Of a DNA stretch of 64,000 bases, positions 8,486 through 15,991 are shown piece by piece. A model generated the notes under the pieces. It saw only the letters and a list, made by a program, of their open reading frames with translations, had not been told where the DNA came from and did no database searches. The stretch's first letter is position 1. Each line of letters opens with the position of its first letter. The DNA is from Capilliphycus robustus (lineage in GTDB: Bacteria > Cyanobacteriota > Cyanobacteriia > Cyanobacteriales > Microcoleaceae): positions 62,001-126,000 of the forward strand of contig NZ_JAYGHR010000063.1 in NCBI RefSeq assembly GCF_034932365.1, read 5' to 3'. Made by a program: the position numbers and the translations under genes.

Positions 8486-11203
8486 TTATGAAGTACGAGA
8501 TTCATTCTCTAAATTTTGACGAATCTCTAGTACAGAATCTTTACCCAATGTAATTTCGTCCCAACGCTTAACTTCTGCTTCAAAGTCACGTTGAATAATC
8601 TCTAATTGTTCCTGAAGTGAACGATTGACAAAATTGATAGTATCTTTAATTGACTGCTCAAACTCAAAGTCAACGTTGTTGAGATGATTAATCATCCAAT
8701 CACGAAGAATATCCCATAACTTTTCCTTTTCTTTTGCGATACCTGCTGACCACTGACGAGCCATATTATCAGCATCAGGAAGTTCAAGTTTTTGGTATTC
8801 AACTTGTTCAATTTTATCTTTCCAGACCGTTCTGGTTTTCGTTTTCTTCTTAAAACAGCTTCCAGTCGTGTAATCTTCTTGTACAGCTTGTTTACCGACA
8901 ACCTCTTTGTTTTTATTCTGGCTTTGTTTAATATTTACAGAAAAATCAAACAAATTCTCAGGTAAAGTCGGTGGTGTTTGAGATATCCGGTTTTTAAACT
9001 CTGCAATAATTGCTTCATCTAGTTTAAATTCGGGTAATTCTTGACAACATAAATCGCACAGTTCATTTACTTTTTGATTGACTAATGACTGCAAGGCATC
9101 TTCAAGCTGTTTCGCTTGCGCTTGTAGCATAAATTCAGCCCGAACAGATAACGCCTCTCGCATCGCCAAATAGAGCTTACGAACTGCACGTTCAGCGTGT
9201 TCTAGTTCTCGAAGTCCTTTACTATCGTCTTGACGTACCTCTTTAACCCAATAACCGGATTCGTGGGTAAAACCTTTGCAATTTCGACTGACTAAATCGT
9301 ATGCTTTAGTAATGTTGCGTGCGTATGTTGGCGCAATCACCTCGTTGAGTTTTTCCTCTAGTTCATAGGTTCCCAGGTTATTTTTAAGCGCATTCCGAAC
9401 AGTAGCAATCAGGTTGATAGTTAAATCAGCTTCAATTTCACGAAAAGCATCAATCAAATTTTGAAAGCCGTGTAATCCTCCATCTTTAGCAGCCATTCTG
9501 TAGATTTTAGCCACTTGATGTTGAGACGTAGGATCATGCTTTTTTAGAAGTTCTACTGTCTCATCAACTCCATTTTTAAAGTCTCGACCAAAACGATCAA
9601 TCTCCTTAGACAAACGTTGACGACTGGCTTCGATTTTAGCTTGCTCTTTCTCGATTTCTTCCTGACTTTCTATTTTTCGTGTCTCGGCTAAAAGATTGAT
9701 ACTTGCTGTTAACGCATCGCAACTAGCGAACACTTGAAATAAAGCCGGTAAAATCACCAACTCTGAAAAAGACTCTTCTAACCGAACTCGTAGACGATGC
9801 CAAAGCTGTTCTCCTCCACTCCATTTCTGAGCATAGTCAAGAACTTTCCGCAGAGTGTTATCATCAATATTCTTTCCATCGGCTACTCGATATTCTAAGT
9901 TATGGAACCAACGTCGCAAGTTTTTATCTTCATCAACAAATTGTTTGATTGTTCCCGCACAATCTTGAAGCATTGCTTTCAACAATTTCAGACGAGTTTG
10001 TTGATCAACCAAAGATTTAGATTTTAGTGATCCTGGCCCCCAAGCACATTGAGCGTAGTACAAAAGTCGAGCATTAAAAGGCAAAATATCCGGTAAAACT
10101 TCCAGAGAGAGCGTCTCTTGAATTTCTGACTGTAGCTTACCAATGCGTTCTTCTAAAGGTACATCATCAGACCCTCGCTGATCGACACGATTGAGAATAA
10201 AAATCATGGAATCCGTTCGACCTTGCAAGTATTGAACAACTTGTTTCAGTTCTTCTAACAATCGCTTTCTGTGTTGATCATCGACTTGCAAATAGTCAAG
10301 CGCAACCAGACAAAAGGCTTTATTCACTTGAGATTGAATCACAGCCAGATTATCTCTATCTTGAACGGATTTGAGTCCCGGTAAATCAATTAATTCAACG
10401 CCAATTCCAGCAGGTAAACCGAGTAAACTTTGTTCCGATGCAGGGAAAAGTGAACCAATCACCGTTACTTGAGGAGCAATACAGATTTTTTGCTTTTGTC
10501 TGATTTCGTGATAAGCCGTCATTACACTGCGAATTCGAGTATATGAATCCTCATCACTTAATTCTTCCCATTCGCCTGTTTCCCAAGCTGCATTTTCAGT
10601 TGCTTCAACAATTAATTTAGACTTATTGTGATGCTGAAGTGTTAGAATACCTCCACTCATTTCACCCGCTTCAATAGGAGCAATTCGGCGCCCAATAAGC
10701 GCGTTAACAATGGTTGATTTTCCTGAAGATGTTGTCCCAATTGTGGCGATAGATAAATTTGGGGAGTCGAGTCTTCGTAATGCTTCTTGATGGGCTTGAC
10801 GGAATTTTTCAAGTTGTGATTGAATTGTTTCATCTGTCAAAGCGTCAGGATACTTTTCAACAAGGTTTTCTATAGAGCAACCTAACTCTTGAAGATTGTT
10901 CTGAGTTTTCAAAAGCTTGATTTTAATGTCTAAGTTTCTTGTCTCGTCTTGTTGGACATTTTGAGCGGGTTTTGTTTCTGTAGTTTCTGAAGGTTTTGTA
11001 CCTTTGTTGAATACAGATTCTAAGTGTTGACTGGCTTCTTCTTTAACGTTATTCAATTTATCAAGATGAGGTTCAACTGACTCTTTAACAAAATCTGAAG
11101 CTTGTCGAGAAGCACTTTCAACTGACTTACCCAATTCTTCTAGTTGTTGTTGAGCGAGTTTTTGAGCTTGCTTGAGCGTTTCTTGGAAATCTGGAAAAAC
11201 CAT
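8486..11203 (-). CDS. Dynamin-like GTPase, 905 aa
   Basis: Large GTPase of the bacterial dynamin-like superfamily, members of which bind and remodel membranes. G1 is GTTSSGKST at residues 156-164, G3 is DLPG at 273-276 and G4 is NRVD at 338-341. The first 75 residues form repeated amphipathic helices rich in Q, E and K that could bind a membrane. The C-terminal 500 residues are long alpha-helical and coiled-coil segments like a dynamin stalk. A cluster of cysteines in LCDLCCQEL (about 715-725) is unusual. The ATG at 11203 opens a three-gene operon with two proteins that have hydrophobic segments. The function could be membrane upkeep, vesiculation or a stress or phage response; the sequence does not decide. 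Confidence 0.88.
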   Translation of the reverse strand: MVFPDFQETLKQAQKLAQQQLEELGKSVESASRQASDFVKESVEPHLDKLNNVKEEASQHLESVFNKGTKPSETTETKPAQNVQQDETRNLDIKIKLLKTQNNLQELGCSIENLVEKYPDALTDETIQSQLEKFRQAHQEALRRLDSPNLSIATIGTTSSGKSTIVNALIGRRIAPIEAGEMSGGILTLQHHNKSKLIVEATENAAWETGEWEELSDEDSYTRIRSVMTAYHEIRQKQKICIAPQVTVIGSLFPASEQSLLGLPAGIGVELIDLPGLKSVQDRDNLAVIQSQVNKAFCLVALDYLQVDDQHRKRLLEELKQVVQYLQGRTDSMIFILNRVDQRGSDDVPLEERIGKLQSEIQETLSLEVLPDILPFNARLLYYAQCAWGPGSLKSKSLVDQQTRLKLLKAMLQDCAGTIKQFVDEDKNLRRWFHNLEYRVADGKNIDDNTLRKVLDYAQKWSGGEQLWHRLRVRLEESFSELVILPALFQVFASCDALTASINLLAETRKIESQEEIEKEQAKIEASRQRLSKEIDRFGRDFKNGVDETVELLKKHDPTSQHQVAKIYRMAAKDGGLHGFQNLIDAFREIEADLTINLIATVRNALKNNLGTYELEEKLNEVIAPTYARNITKAYDLVSRNCKGFTHESGYWVKEVRQDDSKGLRELEHAERAVRKLYLAMREALSVRAEFMLQAQAKQLEDALQSLVNQKVNELCDLCCQELPEFKLDEAIIAEFKNRISQTPPTLPENLFDFSVNIKQSQNKNKEVVGKQAVQEDYTTGSCFKKKTKTRTVWKDKIEQVEYQKLELPDADNMARQWSAGIAKEKEKLWDILRDWMINHLNNVDFEFEQSIKDTINFVNRSLQEQLEIIQRDFEAEVKRWDEITLGKDSVLEIRQNLENESRTS

Positions 11204-11233
11204 TAGATTTTTGTCCCATAAATAAATAATTTG

Positions 11234-11269
11234 AACAATTCCTCAAGGTTTAACCCTTGAAATTGTTCT
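11234..11269 (-). promoter_or_regulatory. Long hairpin in the leader of the dynamin-like operon
   Basis: An inverted repeat of 8 plus 6 paired bases, interrupted only by a two-base bulge, encloses a 6-base loop and ends 30 bases before the ATG at 11203. It has no adjoining T run in the gene's direction, so it looks like a leader RNA structure or an operator rather than a terminator. Confidence 0.35.
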
Positions 11270-11516
11270 GTAGAGGTGACAACTGCGATGAATTGATTGT
11301 TATCTCTAAGTTCAAGATTAGCCTGAAAAGTTTTGGATAGCACAGAGTGTAATTACCGAACTTTGAGAATGTTTTGATGTTCAAAAAAACGGAGGGCTTC
11401 TCCGTAAAAATACGGTTTATTTTTTTTAGATTTTAATATCAAATTAAATTAATATATTTATAGCCATCTAAAATTTGACGTGATAAATTGAAAAAAGCTC
11501 GGTAAATACCCTGTTT

Positions 11517-11747
11517 TATCCCCCCTAGCCCCAGGGCTGTTTCATTCTAGACCCGAAATTTGATGACCTAACCCCCCAACCCCCTTCCCTGCAAGGGAAG
11601 GAGGAGTAATTAATAGTTTTAGATATTTAGTAATCAAAAAAAAGGCTCCCCTCGCCTTATAGGAGAGGGGTTGGGGGAGAGGTCAAAATACAATTTGAGT
11701 TCGACTTTGAAACAGCCCTGCCTTAGAAAGGGGGATTTAGGGGGATA
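11517..11747. mobile_element. MITE-like palindromic repeat element, 231 bp
   Basis: The ends match as TATCCCCC... and ...GGGGGATA. Inside, an imperfect inverted repeat of about 80 bp per arm includes CAGGGCTGTTTCA (11532-11544) facing TGAAACAGCCCTG (11708-11720), and GACCTAACCCCCCAACCCC facing GGGGTTGGGGGAGAGGTC. Two smaller G/C-rich hairpins lie near the centre. It encodes nothing. Such palindromic C/G-run elements are common between cyanobacterial genes and may be non-autonomous transposon relatives; a possible TA duplication at the ends is too short to prove transposition. Confidence 0.65.
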
Positions 11748-11768
11748 AAGTCCCCTTTTTTCAACCCG

Positions 11769-12653
11769 TTAAACGGTTGCTAAAACAGGAGTTTGAATTA
11801 CGCTTGAATCTGCGGGGGTTTCTGTGCAGTAAACTTCACAAGAATTATTCGGACTTTCGATCAGTTTAACTTTGTGTAACTGGGCGCCTAATTGACGAAT
11901 GGGATTTTGTAGCAAATGACGAATGTAGACGGCGATATTTTCGGCTGTAGGTACGACTTTGGCAAAGTAGGCGATATCTTTATTTAAGAAGGTGTGATCA
12001 AAGGGTTCAACCACATAATCATCGATCGCCTGTTGTAAAGCGGCTAAGTCTACAATCATCCCGGTGCGGGGGTCAATTTCGCCTTTAACGGTGACTTCGA
12101 GATGATAGTTGTGACCATGACCGTTGGGACGGGCGCATTTGCCATAAATTTCGCTATTTTCCTCAAAGCTGAGGTCAGGGTGAGCGAGTCGGTGAGCGGC
12201 GCTAAAATGAGTGCTGACAGTTAAATAAGCTTCCATGCTGTTTCCTTGATAATCGGCCCAGAGTTTCGGATGTTCAAAGACTTGAATGTTGGTCAGGGGA
12301 AGATGGGACTCTAGACGTTGCCAAATGACCTGTGCTAGATATTCGGTGGTCGGTAGGGTGTGCTGAAATTCTGGCCAGACTTCGTTGAGGAAGGAAAAAT
12401 CGAGTTGACTGGTCACTTCCCGTTTGATAACGTGTTTGACGTCCGACAGGTTCAACACCATCCCGTATTCGTCTAGTTGTCCTACCATTGAGATGTAGAG
12501 GACATAGTTGTGTCCGTGACCGGGGGCGCGAGCAGTCGGCCCAAATCGTTCAAAGTTCTCAGCTTCGCTTAATTCGCTCATCCAGTAGCGATGGCTGGCT
12601 GAAAACTCTGCCCGACGAGTGATAACGCATTCCATACAATGCACACCAACCAT
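11769..12653 (-). CDS. Tandem-domain 6-pyruvoyl-tetrahydropterin synthase / QueD family protein
   Basis: Two copies of the T-fold pterin synthase domain are fused in 294 aa (about 8-135 and 140-275). Family members convert dihydroneopterin triphosphate to 6-carboxy- or 6-pyruvoyl-tetrahydropterin, for queuosine or pterin synthesis. The second domain has all expected residues: zinc ligands His154, His179 and His181, and catalytic Cys173 in GKCARPNGHGHNY. The first domain keeps zinc ligands His21, His46 and His48 but has Thr40 where Cys is expected (FGPTARAPGHGHNY), so it is probably not catalytic in the usual way. A second ATG at 12635 (MECVITRR) may be the real start. The C-terminal 20 residues are a polar tail. 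No other queuosine gene is nearby, so QueD versus pterin synthase is undecided. Confidence 0.85.
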   Translation of the reverse strand: MVGVHCMECVITRRAEFSASHRYWMSELSEAENFERFGPTARAPGHGHNYVLYISMVGQLDEYGMVLNLSDVKHVIKREVTSQLDFSFLNEVWPEFQHTLPTTEYLAQVIWQRLESHLPLTNIQVFEHPKLWADYQGNSMEAYLTVSTHFSAAHRLAHPDLSFEENSEIYGKCARPNGHGHNYHLEVTVKGEIDPRTGMIVDLAALQQAIDDYVVEPFDHTFLNKDIAYFAKVVPTAENIAVYIRHLLQNPIRQLGAQLHKVKLIESPNNSCEVYCTETPADSSVIQTPVLATV

Positions 12654-12743
12654 TAGTTGTTAAGTTATGTAAACTAATTTTAAACTTTTTTGTAGACAAT
12701 TTCAATCTCCGAGGGATTTTAGGGTGTCAATTCACTTTGCTGA

Positions 12744-13439
12744 TCAGATCATTTTCTTCATTTCATGCTGAACTTCTCGACGTAATCCTGAAGCCCTTCT
12801 AAATAATTCATGTCCGGTATGCAAACAAGAATCATCATAATTCAGGGTAAAAAATTCGAGTTCTTCTAGTCCATCACTGACATGATTAAGACAGTAATAA
12901 AGATGAGCGGCAACGCCTGCTACGTTGGCAGGATTTGGAACTGAACGAAATCGATTTTGAGCTTGCGAAAGAAGGTTTCGACAGGTTTCAATATAGATTT
13001 GAAAATCTTCCATGAGTTGGTCATCAAAGGGGTCAGCAGAGAGTTTATCGACTTCGGTTTTAAAGGGTTTAAGGATGTTGTCAAGGTTACGGTTTACGGG
13101 TTTATAAACTTGGTTCAGCCATTCCTCAAGTTGAGCATCTACGGCTTGTGCTGTTTTCCGACGCCTTCGGGTTTGAGTCGTTGAGGTTGTGGTTGCTGTG
13201 GGAGTGGAATAAGAGGAAGTTGTGTTTAGGTGTTGGTCGTAGGATTGACGCCTCTGAGGATCGCTTAAGACTTCGTAGGCTGCATTGATCTGAATAATTC
13301 GCTCATGGTTAGCGGTTTCACGCTGACTATCCGGGTGAAATAATTTCGCTAAACGACGATAAGCTTGTTTAATGTCTGATTGGGTCGCTGTCGGTTGAAT
13401 TTCTAAGGTTTTGTAATGATTGGTGATTGATGTTTGCAT
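12744..13439 (-). CDS. J-domain (DnaJ-like) protein
   Basis: Co-chaperone that would stimulate a DnaK-type Hsp70. The J domain fills residues 7-70, with the HPD tripeptide at 35-37 inside AKLFHPDSQ and the helix-IV pattern YEVLSDPQRRQSYD. There is no Gly/Phe linker, zinc finger or substrate-binding domain, so it is a short class III type rather than DnaJ itself. A Ser/Thr-rich linker (about 73-95) leads to a helical C-terminal domain (about 100-231) of unknown role. The ATG start lies 65 bases downstream of a small palindrome at 13488-13504. It follows the Rrf2 gene by about 170 bases on the same strand, but cotranscription is uncertain. Confidence 0.85.
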   Translation of the reverse strand: MQTSITNHYKTLEIQPTATQSDIKQAYRRLAKLFHPDSQRETANHERIIQINAAYEVLSDPQRRQSYDQHLNTTSSYSTPTATTTSTTQTRRRRKTAQAVDAQLEEWLNQVYKPVNRNLDNILKPFKTEVDKLSADPFDDQLMEDFQIYIETCRNLLSQAQNRFRSVPNPANVAGVAAHLYYCLNHVSDGLEELEFFTLNYDDSCLHTGHELFRRASGLRREVQHEMKKMI

Positions 13440-13610
13440 AAATTTGATCTCGATTCAACGGTTCATGCTATAATAGACCACTAACATTTTATCTCGAAGA
13501 TAAATGGTTAATAGCCCACTGTTTATTCTAGCGATTCGTCAAATCAATCGAGTTTGTTTGGAGCTAAAATTTTTATTTTTGAGCAATGATTAAAAATGGA
13601 TTGGGGCAGC

Positions 13611-14045
13611 TTAAATATAATACATAAGATTGGTTTGTCGCTTGGCATCTAATTTTTCACACAAATCTTTTAAGGTATATTTCTGCCAAATTGAGTTTGC
13701 CATTTGATCCGCTTCTTGCCAGATTTCTCCTACAACCAGACTTTCGAGGCTTTTATGACGAGAGTTTCGGGTGGAGTCTGAATTCGACCCTTCCAAACAG
13801 ACAACGACATCAAACAGGGTAATTTTCCAGGGTTCCTTTGCCAGCAAATATCCTCCCTTAGCCCCTCGTTGACTGCGAACCAGACCACTTCGCTTTAGCG
13901 TCGCGAGGAGTTGTTCAAGATAGCGCTCGGGAATATGATGCTGACTGGCAATTTGACGAATTTGAAGTGGCTCACTCTGGGGATAGTGAGCAGCTAACTC
14001 TAGCAAGGCTAGAAGTGCATATTGACTCTTACAGGACAATTCCAC
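13611..14045 (-). CDS. Rrf2 family transcriptional regulator
   Basis: DNA-binding regulator of the Rrf2 type. The winged-helix N-terminus is typical: MELSCKSQYAL, then IRQIASQHHIPERYLEQLL and the wing GAKGGYLLA. In IscR and NsrR three clustered cysteines bind an iron-sulphur cluster; here that region (about 85-105) has none, and the only cysteines are isolated (about 5, 82 and 129). A cluster-independent regulator is therefore likely. The GTG at 14045 gives the family's usual N-terminus; a TTG one codon earlier is equally open and no Shine-Dalgarno decides. Targets are unknown, though the neighbouring J-domain gene or its own promoter are candidates. Confidence 0.88.
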   Translation of the reverse strand: MELSCKSQYALLALLELAAHYPQSEPLQIRQIASQHHIPERYLEQLLATLKRSGLVRSQRGAKGGYLLAKEPWKITLFDVVVCLEGSNSDSTRNSRHKSLESLVVGEIWQEADQMANSIWQKYTLKDLCEKLDAKRQTNLMYYI

Positions 14046-14416
14046 CAAATTAAGATGTAATACGATTTCACTTGTTTTCTAGTATACCCCGGTTACTTGC
14101 TCGGGTTAGTCGGTTTTTCTAAACTTGAAGATTAAATCAATTTTGTTCGGTTAATACCCATCTGGGCGGCTACGAGGTACAACTAAGATAGGGCGGTCTG
14201 CTAAATATTATCGGACAGTCCCTCTGTTTGACGGTTGGAAAAAACTTTCTCATCTGTTGCTTTTGTTTATGAGTCCGTTTATCCACAGGTTTTCAGACTT
14301 CTAGGTTCTGTGGATGACTGTGACTGAAAAACGAGTTGGGTTGCTGTAAATTTCCAGATATCGGAAATCAATGCAACCCGCAGAGAGAGAAGCCAAATAT
14401 ACAATCTCTAGTTGCT
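14046..14416. other. Divergent intergenic region, 371 bp, with two DnaA-box-like sites
   Basis: Separates the Rrf2 gene (-) from the two-TM protein gene (+). It holds the candidate -10 box at 14081-14086 and an inverted pair of DnaA-box-like 9-mers: TTATCCACA at 14279-14287 (perfect consensus) and TGTGGATGA at 14309-14317 (one mismatch in reverse orientation). An upstream frame extension from a TTG at 14336 runs through its right end but is not accepted. Confidence 0.45.
14081..14086 (-). promoter_or_regulatory. Possible -10 box for the Rrf2 gene
   Basis: Reading the minus strand, TATACT stands 36 bases upstream of the GTG start, a sensible distance for a -10 element. No matching -35 hexamer is evident, so this is only a candidate. 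Confidence 0.3.
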
Positions 14417-14917
14417 ATGACTCAAGAACTTGACCAAACACAAAAACTCGCCCAAAAAAATACTAGAGCAACAGCATTTCTGACGTTATTTTTTCCCTTA
14501 CTGGGTTATATTTATACCGGACGCTACAAAGCGCTGTTAGTGAGTCTAGGAATTTTTGTTGGCGTTGCTGGAATTTGTATAGCCGGAGATCCAAATCTTG
14601 AAGATGAAGAAGACTTTATTCTCGGTTTACAAGTTCTCTATGGGGTGGGGACTGCTCTTGAGAATTCTCGGGCTGTGAGTCAAGCCAAAAAACGTTTACA
14701 AGAGCCGAAATTTCCAGCAATTAACCCGGATCGCCAGAAAATTCAACTGTTGAGATTAGCAAAGGCTCAAGGGGAAGTTACTCTCGCAGATTGTGTGTTA
14801 GAAATCAATTGTTCTGCCGCAGAAGTTCGTTTGCTTTTGGACGAATTACAACGGGAAGATTTAATGATTGTAGGAAATAGAGAGCGTGATGGTGCAGTGG
14901 TTTATCGGATTATTTAA
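14417..14917 (+). CDS. Two-TM protein with a winged-helix-like C-terminus
   Basis: A 166-aa protein with two hydrophobic segments close to the N-terminus (about 17-34, ending YIYTG, and about 39-57, VSLGIFVGVAGICIAG), an acidic loop (DPNLEDEEDF), and a soluble C-terminal domain of about 60 residues. That domain has the rhythm of a small winged helix (LADCVLEINCSAAEVRLLL, then a beta-like end AVVYRII). The ATG at 14417 is chosen because the 27-residue extension to a TTG at 14336 is Cys- and Pro-rich and lies in probable promoter sequence. It may be a membrane-tethered sensor or regulator, but no family is recognised. Confidence 0.65.
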   Translation: MTQELDQTQKLAQKNTRATAFLTLFFPLLGYIYTGRYKALLVSLGIFVGVAGICIAGDPNLEDEEDFILGLQVLYGVGTALENSRAVSQAKKRLQEPKFPAINPDRQKIQLLRLAKAQGEVTLADCVLEINCSAAEVRLLLDELQREDLMIVGNRERDGAVVYRII

Positions 14918-15057
14918 TGTGGGTTGAAATCCTGAAAAACTGAATAGCGTGGTTTCAGGGTGATTCGATCTGAGGAATTCTTCAAAAAATAGGAGAAAAT
15001 ACACCTAAAAGCCAATTGTATGAGAGGCTAGTAACTGTTGTTTTTGGTTAACTACTC

Positions 15058-15927
15058 ATGCCTGCGGTCACTGTCAAACAGCAGCAATATCAAACCTACA
15101 TTCTTTCGGATGAAACTTTTTCCTCTGAAGTTTCCGTGGTTCCAGAGCGAGGGGGAATTATCACAGACTGGCGTATTGGTGAGCATGAAATTTTTTATTT
15201 AGATACCGAGCGCTTTAGTGATCCTTCTCTATCCGTGCGGGGTGGCATTCCTCTATTATTCCCAATTTGTGGAAATTTACCCAATGATACCTATAGCCTG
15301 AATGGACAAACTTATCAACTAAAGCAACATGGTTTTGCTCGAAGTTTACCTTGGGAAGTCACAAATCAGTCTACAGAAAATGGTGCGAGTTTAACCGTTA
15401 GCCTGAAAAGTAATGATCAAACTCGTGTCGTTTATCCGTTTGATTTTGAGTTGAATTTTATTTACACATTGCGGGGTAATACTCTAGAACTTCGTTATTG
15501 TCACAAAAATTTATCTGAGGAACCGATGCCGTTTGCAACGGGTATTCATCCTTACTTTACGGTGATGAATAAAAATCAATTAGTTTTTGATTTACCCTCA
15601 ACTCAGTTTCAAGCGAAAGATGATGATACCATACAAACCTTTTCAGGAAAGTTTGATTTTGAGCAAGATGAAATCGATATCGCGTTTTTCAATTTATCTA
15701 AATCTTCTGCTATCGTGAGTGATTCGAGTCGCAATCTCAAGCTAACTTTCAACTGGGATGATCGCTACTCGACTTTGGTTTTCTGGACGGTTAAGGGGAA
15801 AGATTTTTATTGTTTAGAACCCTGGAGTTCTCCTCGCAATGCTTTGAATACAGGAGAGTTTCTGCTAACGGCTGAACCGGGTGAAACAGTGGAAACCTTT
15901 ATCACTATTACGGCTGAGATGGGTTAA
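15058..15927 (+). CDS. Aldose 1-epimerase-like (galactose mutarotase fold) protein
   Basis: Member of the mutarotase superfamily, which interconverts sugar anomers in the cytoplasm. The 289-aa length fits. Likely catalytic residues are His91 (QHGFARS), His164 (GIHPYF) and Glu254 (CLEPWSSP), and the sugar-binding RGGIPLLFP motif is present at 61-69. The pattern fits the glucose-6-phosphate epimerase/aldose epimerase branch common in cyanobacteria; the exact sugar cannot be told. It is monocistronic, preceded by a 140-bp gap without a clear Shine-Dalgarno sequence, and ends at a hairpin terminator facing the NRPS operon. Confidence 0.88.
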   Translation: MPAVTVKQQQYQTYILSDETFSSEVSVVPERGGIITDWRIGEHEIFYLDTERFSDPSLSVRGGIPLLFPICGNLPNDTYSLNGQTYQLKQHGFARSLPWEVTNQSTENGASLTVSLKSNDQTRVVYPFDFELNFIYTLRGNTLELRYCHKNLSEEPMPFATGIHPYFTVMNKNQLVFDLPSTQFQAKDDDTIQTFSGKFDFEQDEIDIAFFNLSKSSAIVSDSSRNLKLTFNWDDRYSTLVFWTVKGKDFYCLEPWSSPRNALNTGEFLLTAEPGETVETFITITAEMG

Positions 15928-15947
15928 ATTTCTGATAGATTTTGTAG

Positions 15948-15977
15948 AGGGCAGGTTGATCATCTGTCCTTTTTTTT
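15948..15977 (+). terminator. Rho-independent terminator of the epimerase gene
   Basis: Arms AGGGCAG (15948-15954) and CTGTCCT (15964-15970) pair with one G-U around a 9-base loop, and a run of T follows. On the minus strand the stem is not followed by T, so it is unlikely to end the NRPS transcript efficiently. Confidence 0.7.
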
Positions 15978-15991
15978 GAAAAAAATTAGTG

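Larger units (their letters stand above)
11204..11768. other. Intergenic region, 565 bp, holding a palindromic element
   Basis: No open frame with coding character was seen. It contains the leader hairpin of the dynamin operon (11234-11269), an AT-rich stretch around 11390-11460 that probably carries the operon promoter, and the MITE-like palindrome at 11517-11747. Confidence 0.6.

Noticed and set aside
13488..13504. Perfect 7-bp inverted repeat upstream of the J-domain gene, possible Rrf2 operator
   Set aside because: Very short and AT-rich, so expected by chance; a single site and no second copy near the Rrf2 promoter.
14279..14317. Replication origin
   Set aside because: Only two DnaA-box-like sites, no AT-rich unwinding tract and no dnaA or dnaN nearby.
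14336..14416. N-terminal extension of the two-TM protein from a TTG
   Set aside because: The extra residues are Cys/Pro-rich and lack any hydrophobic or domain pattern; the ATG at 14417 gives a normal membrane-protein start.
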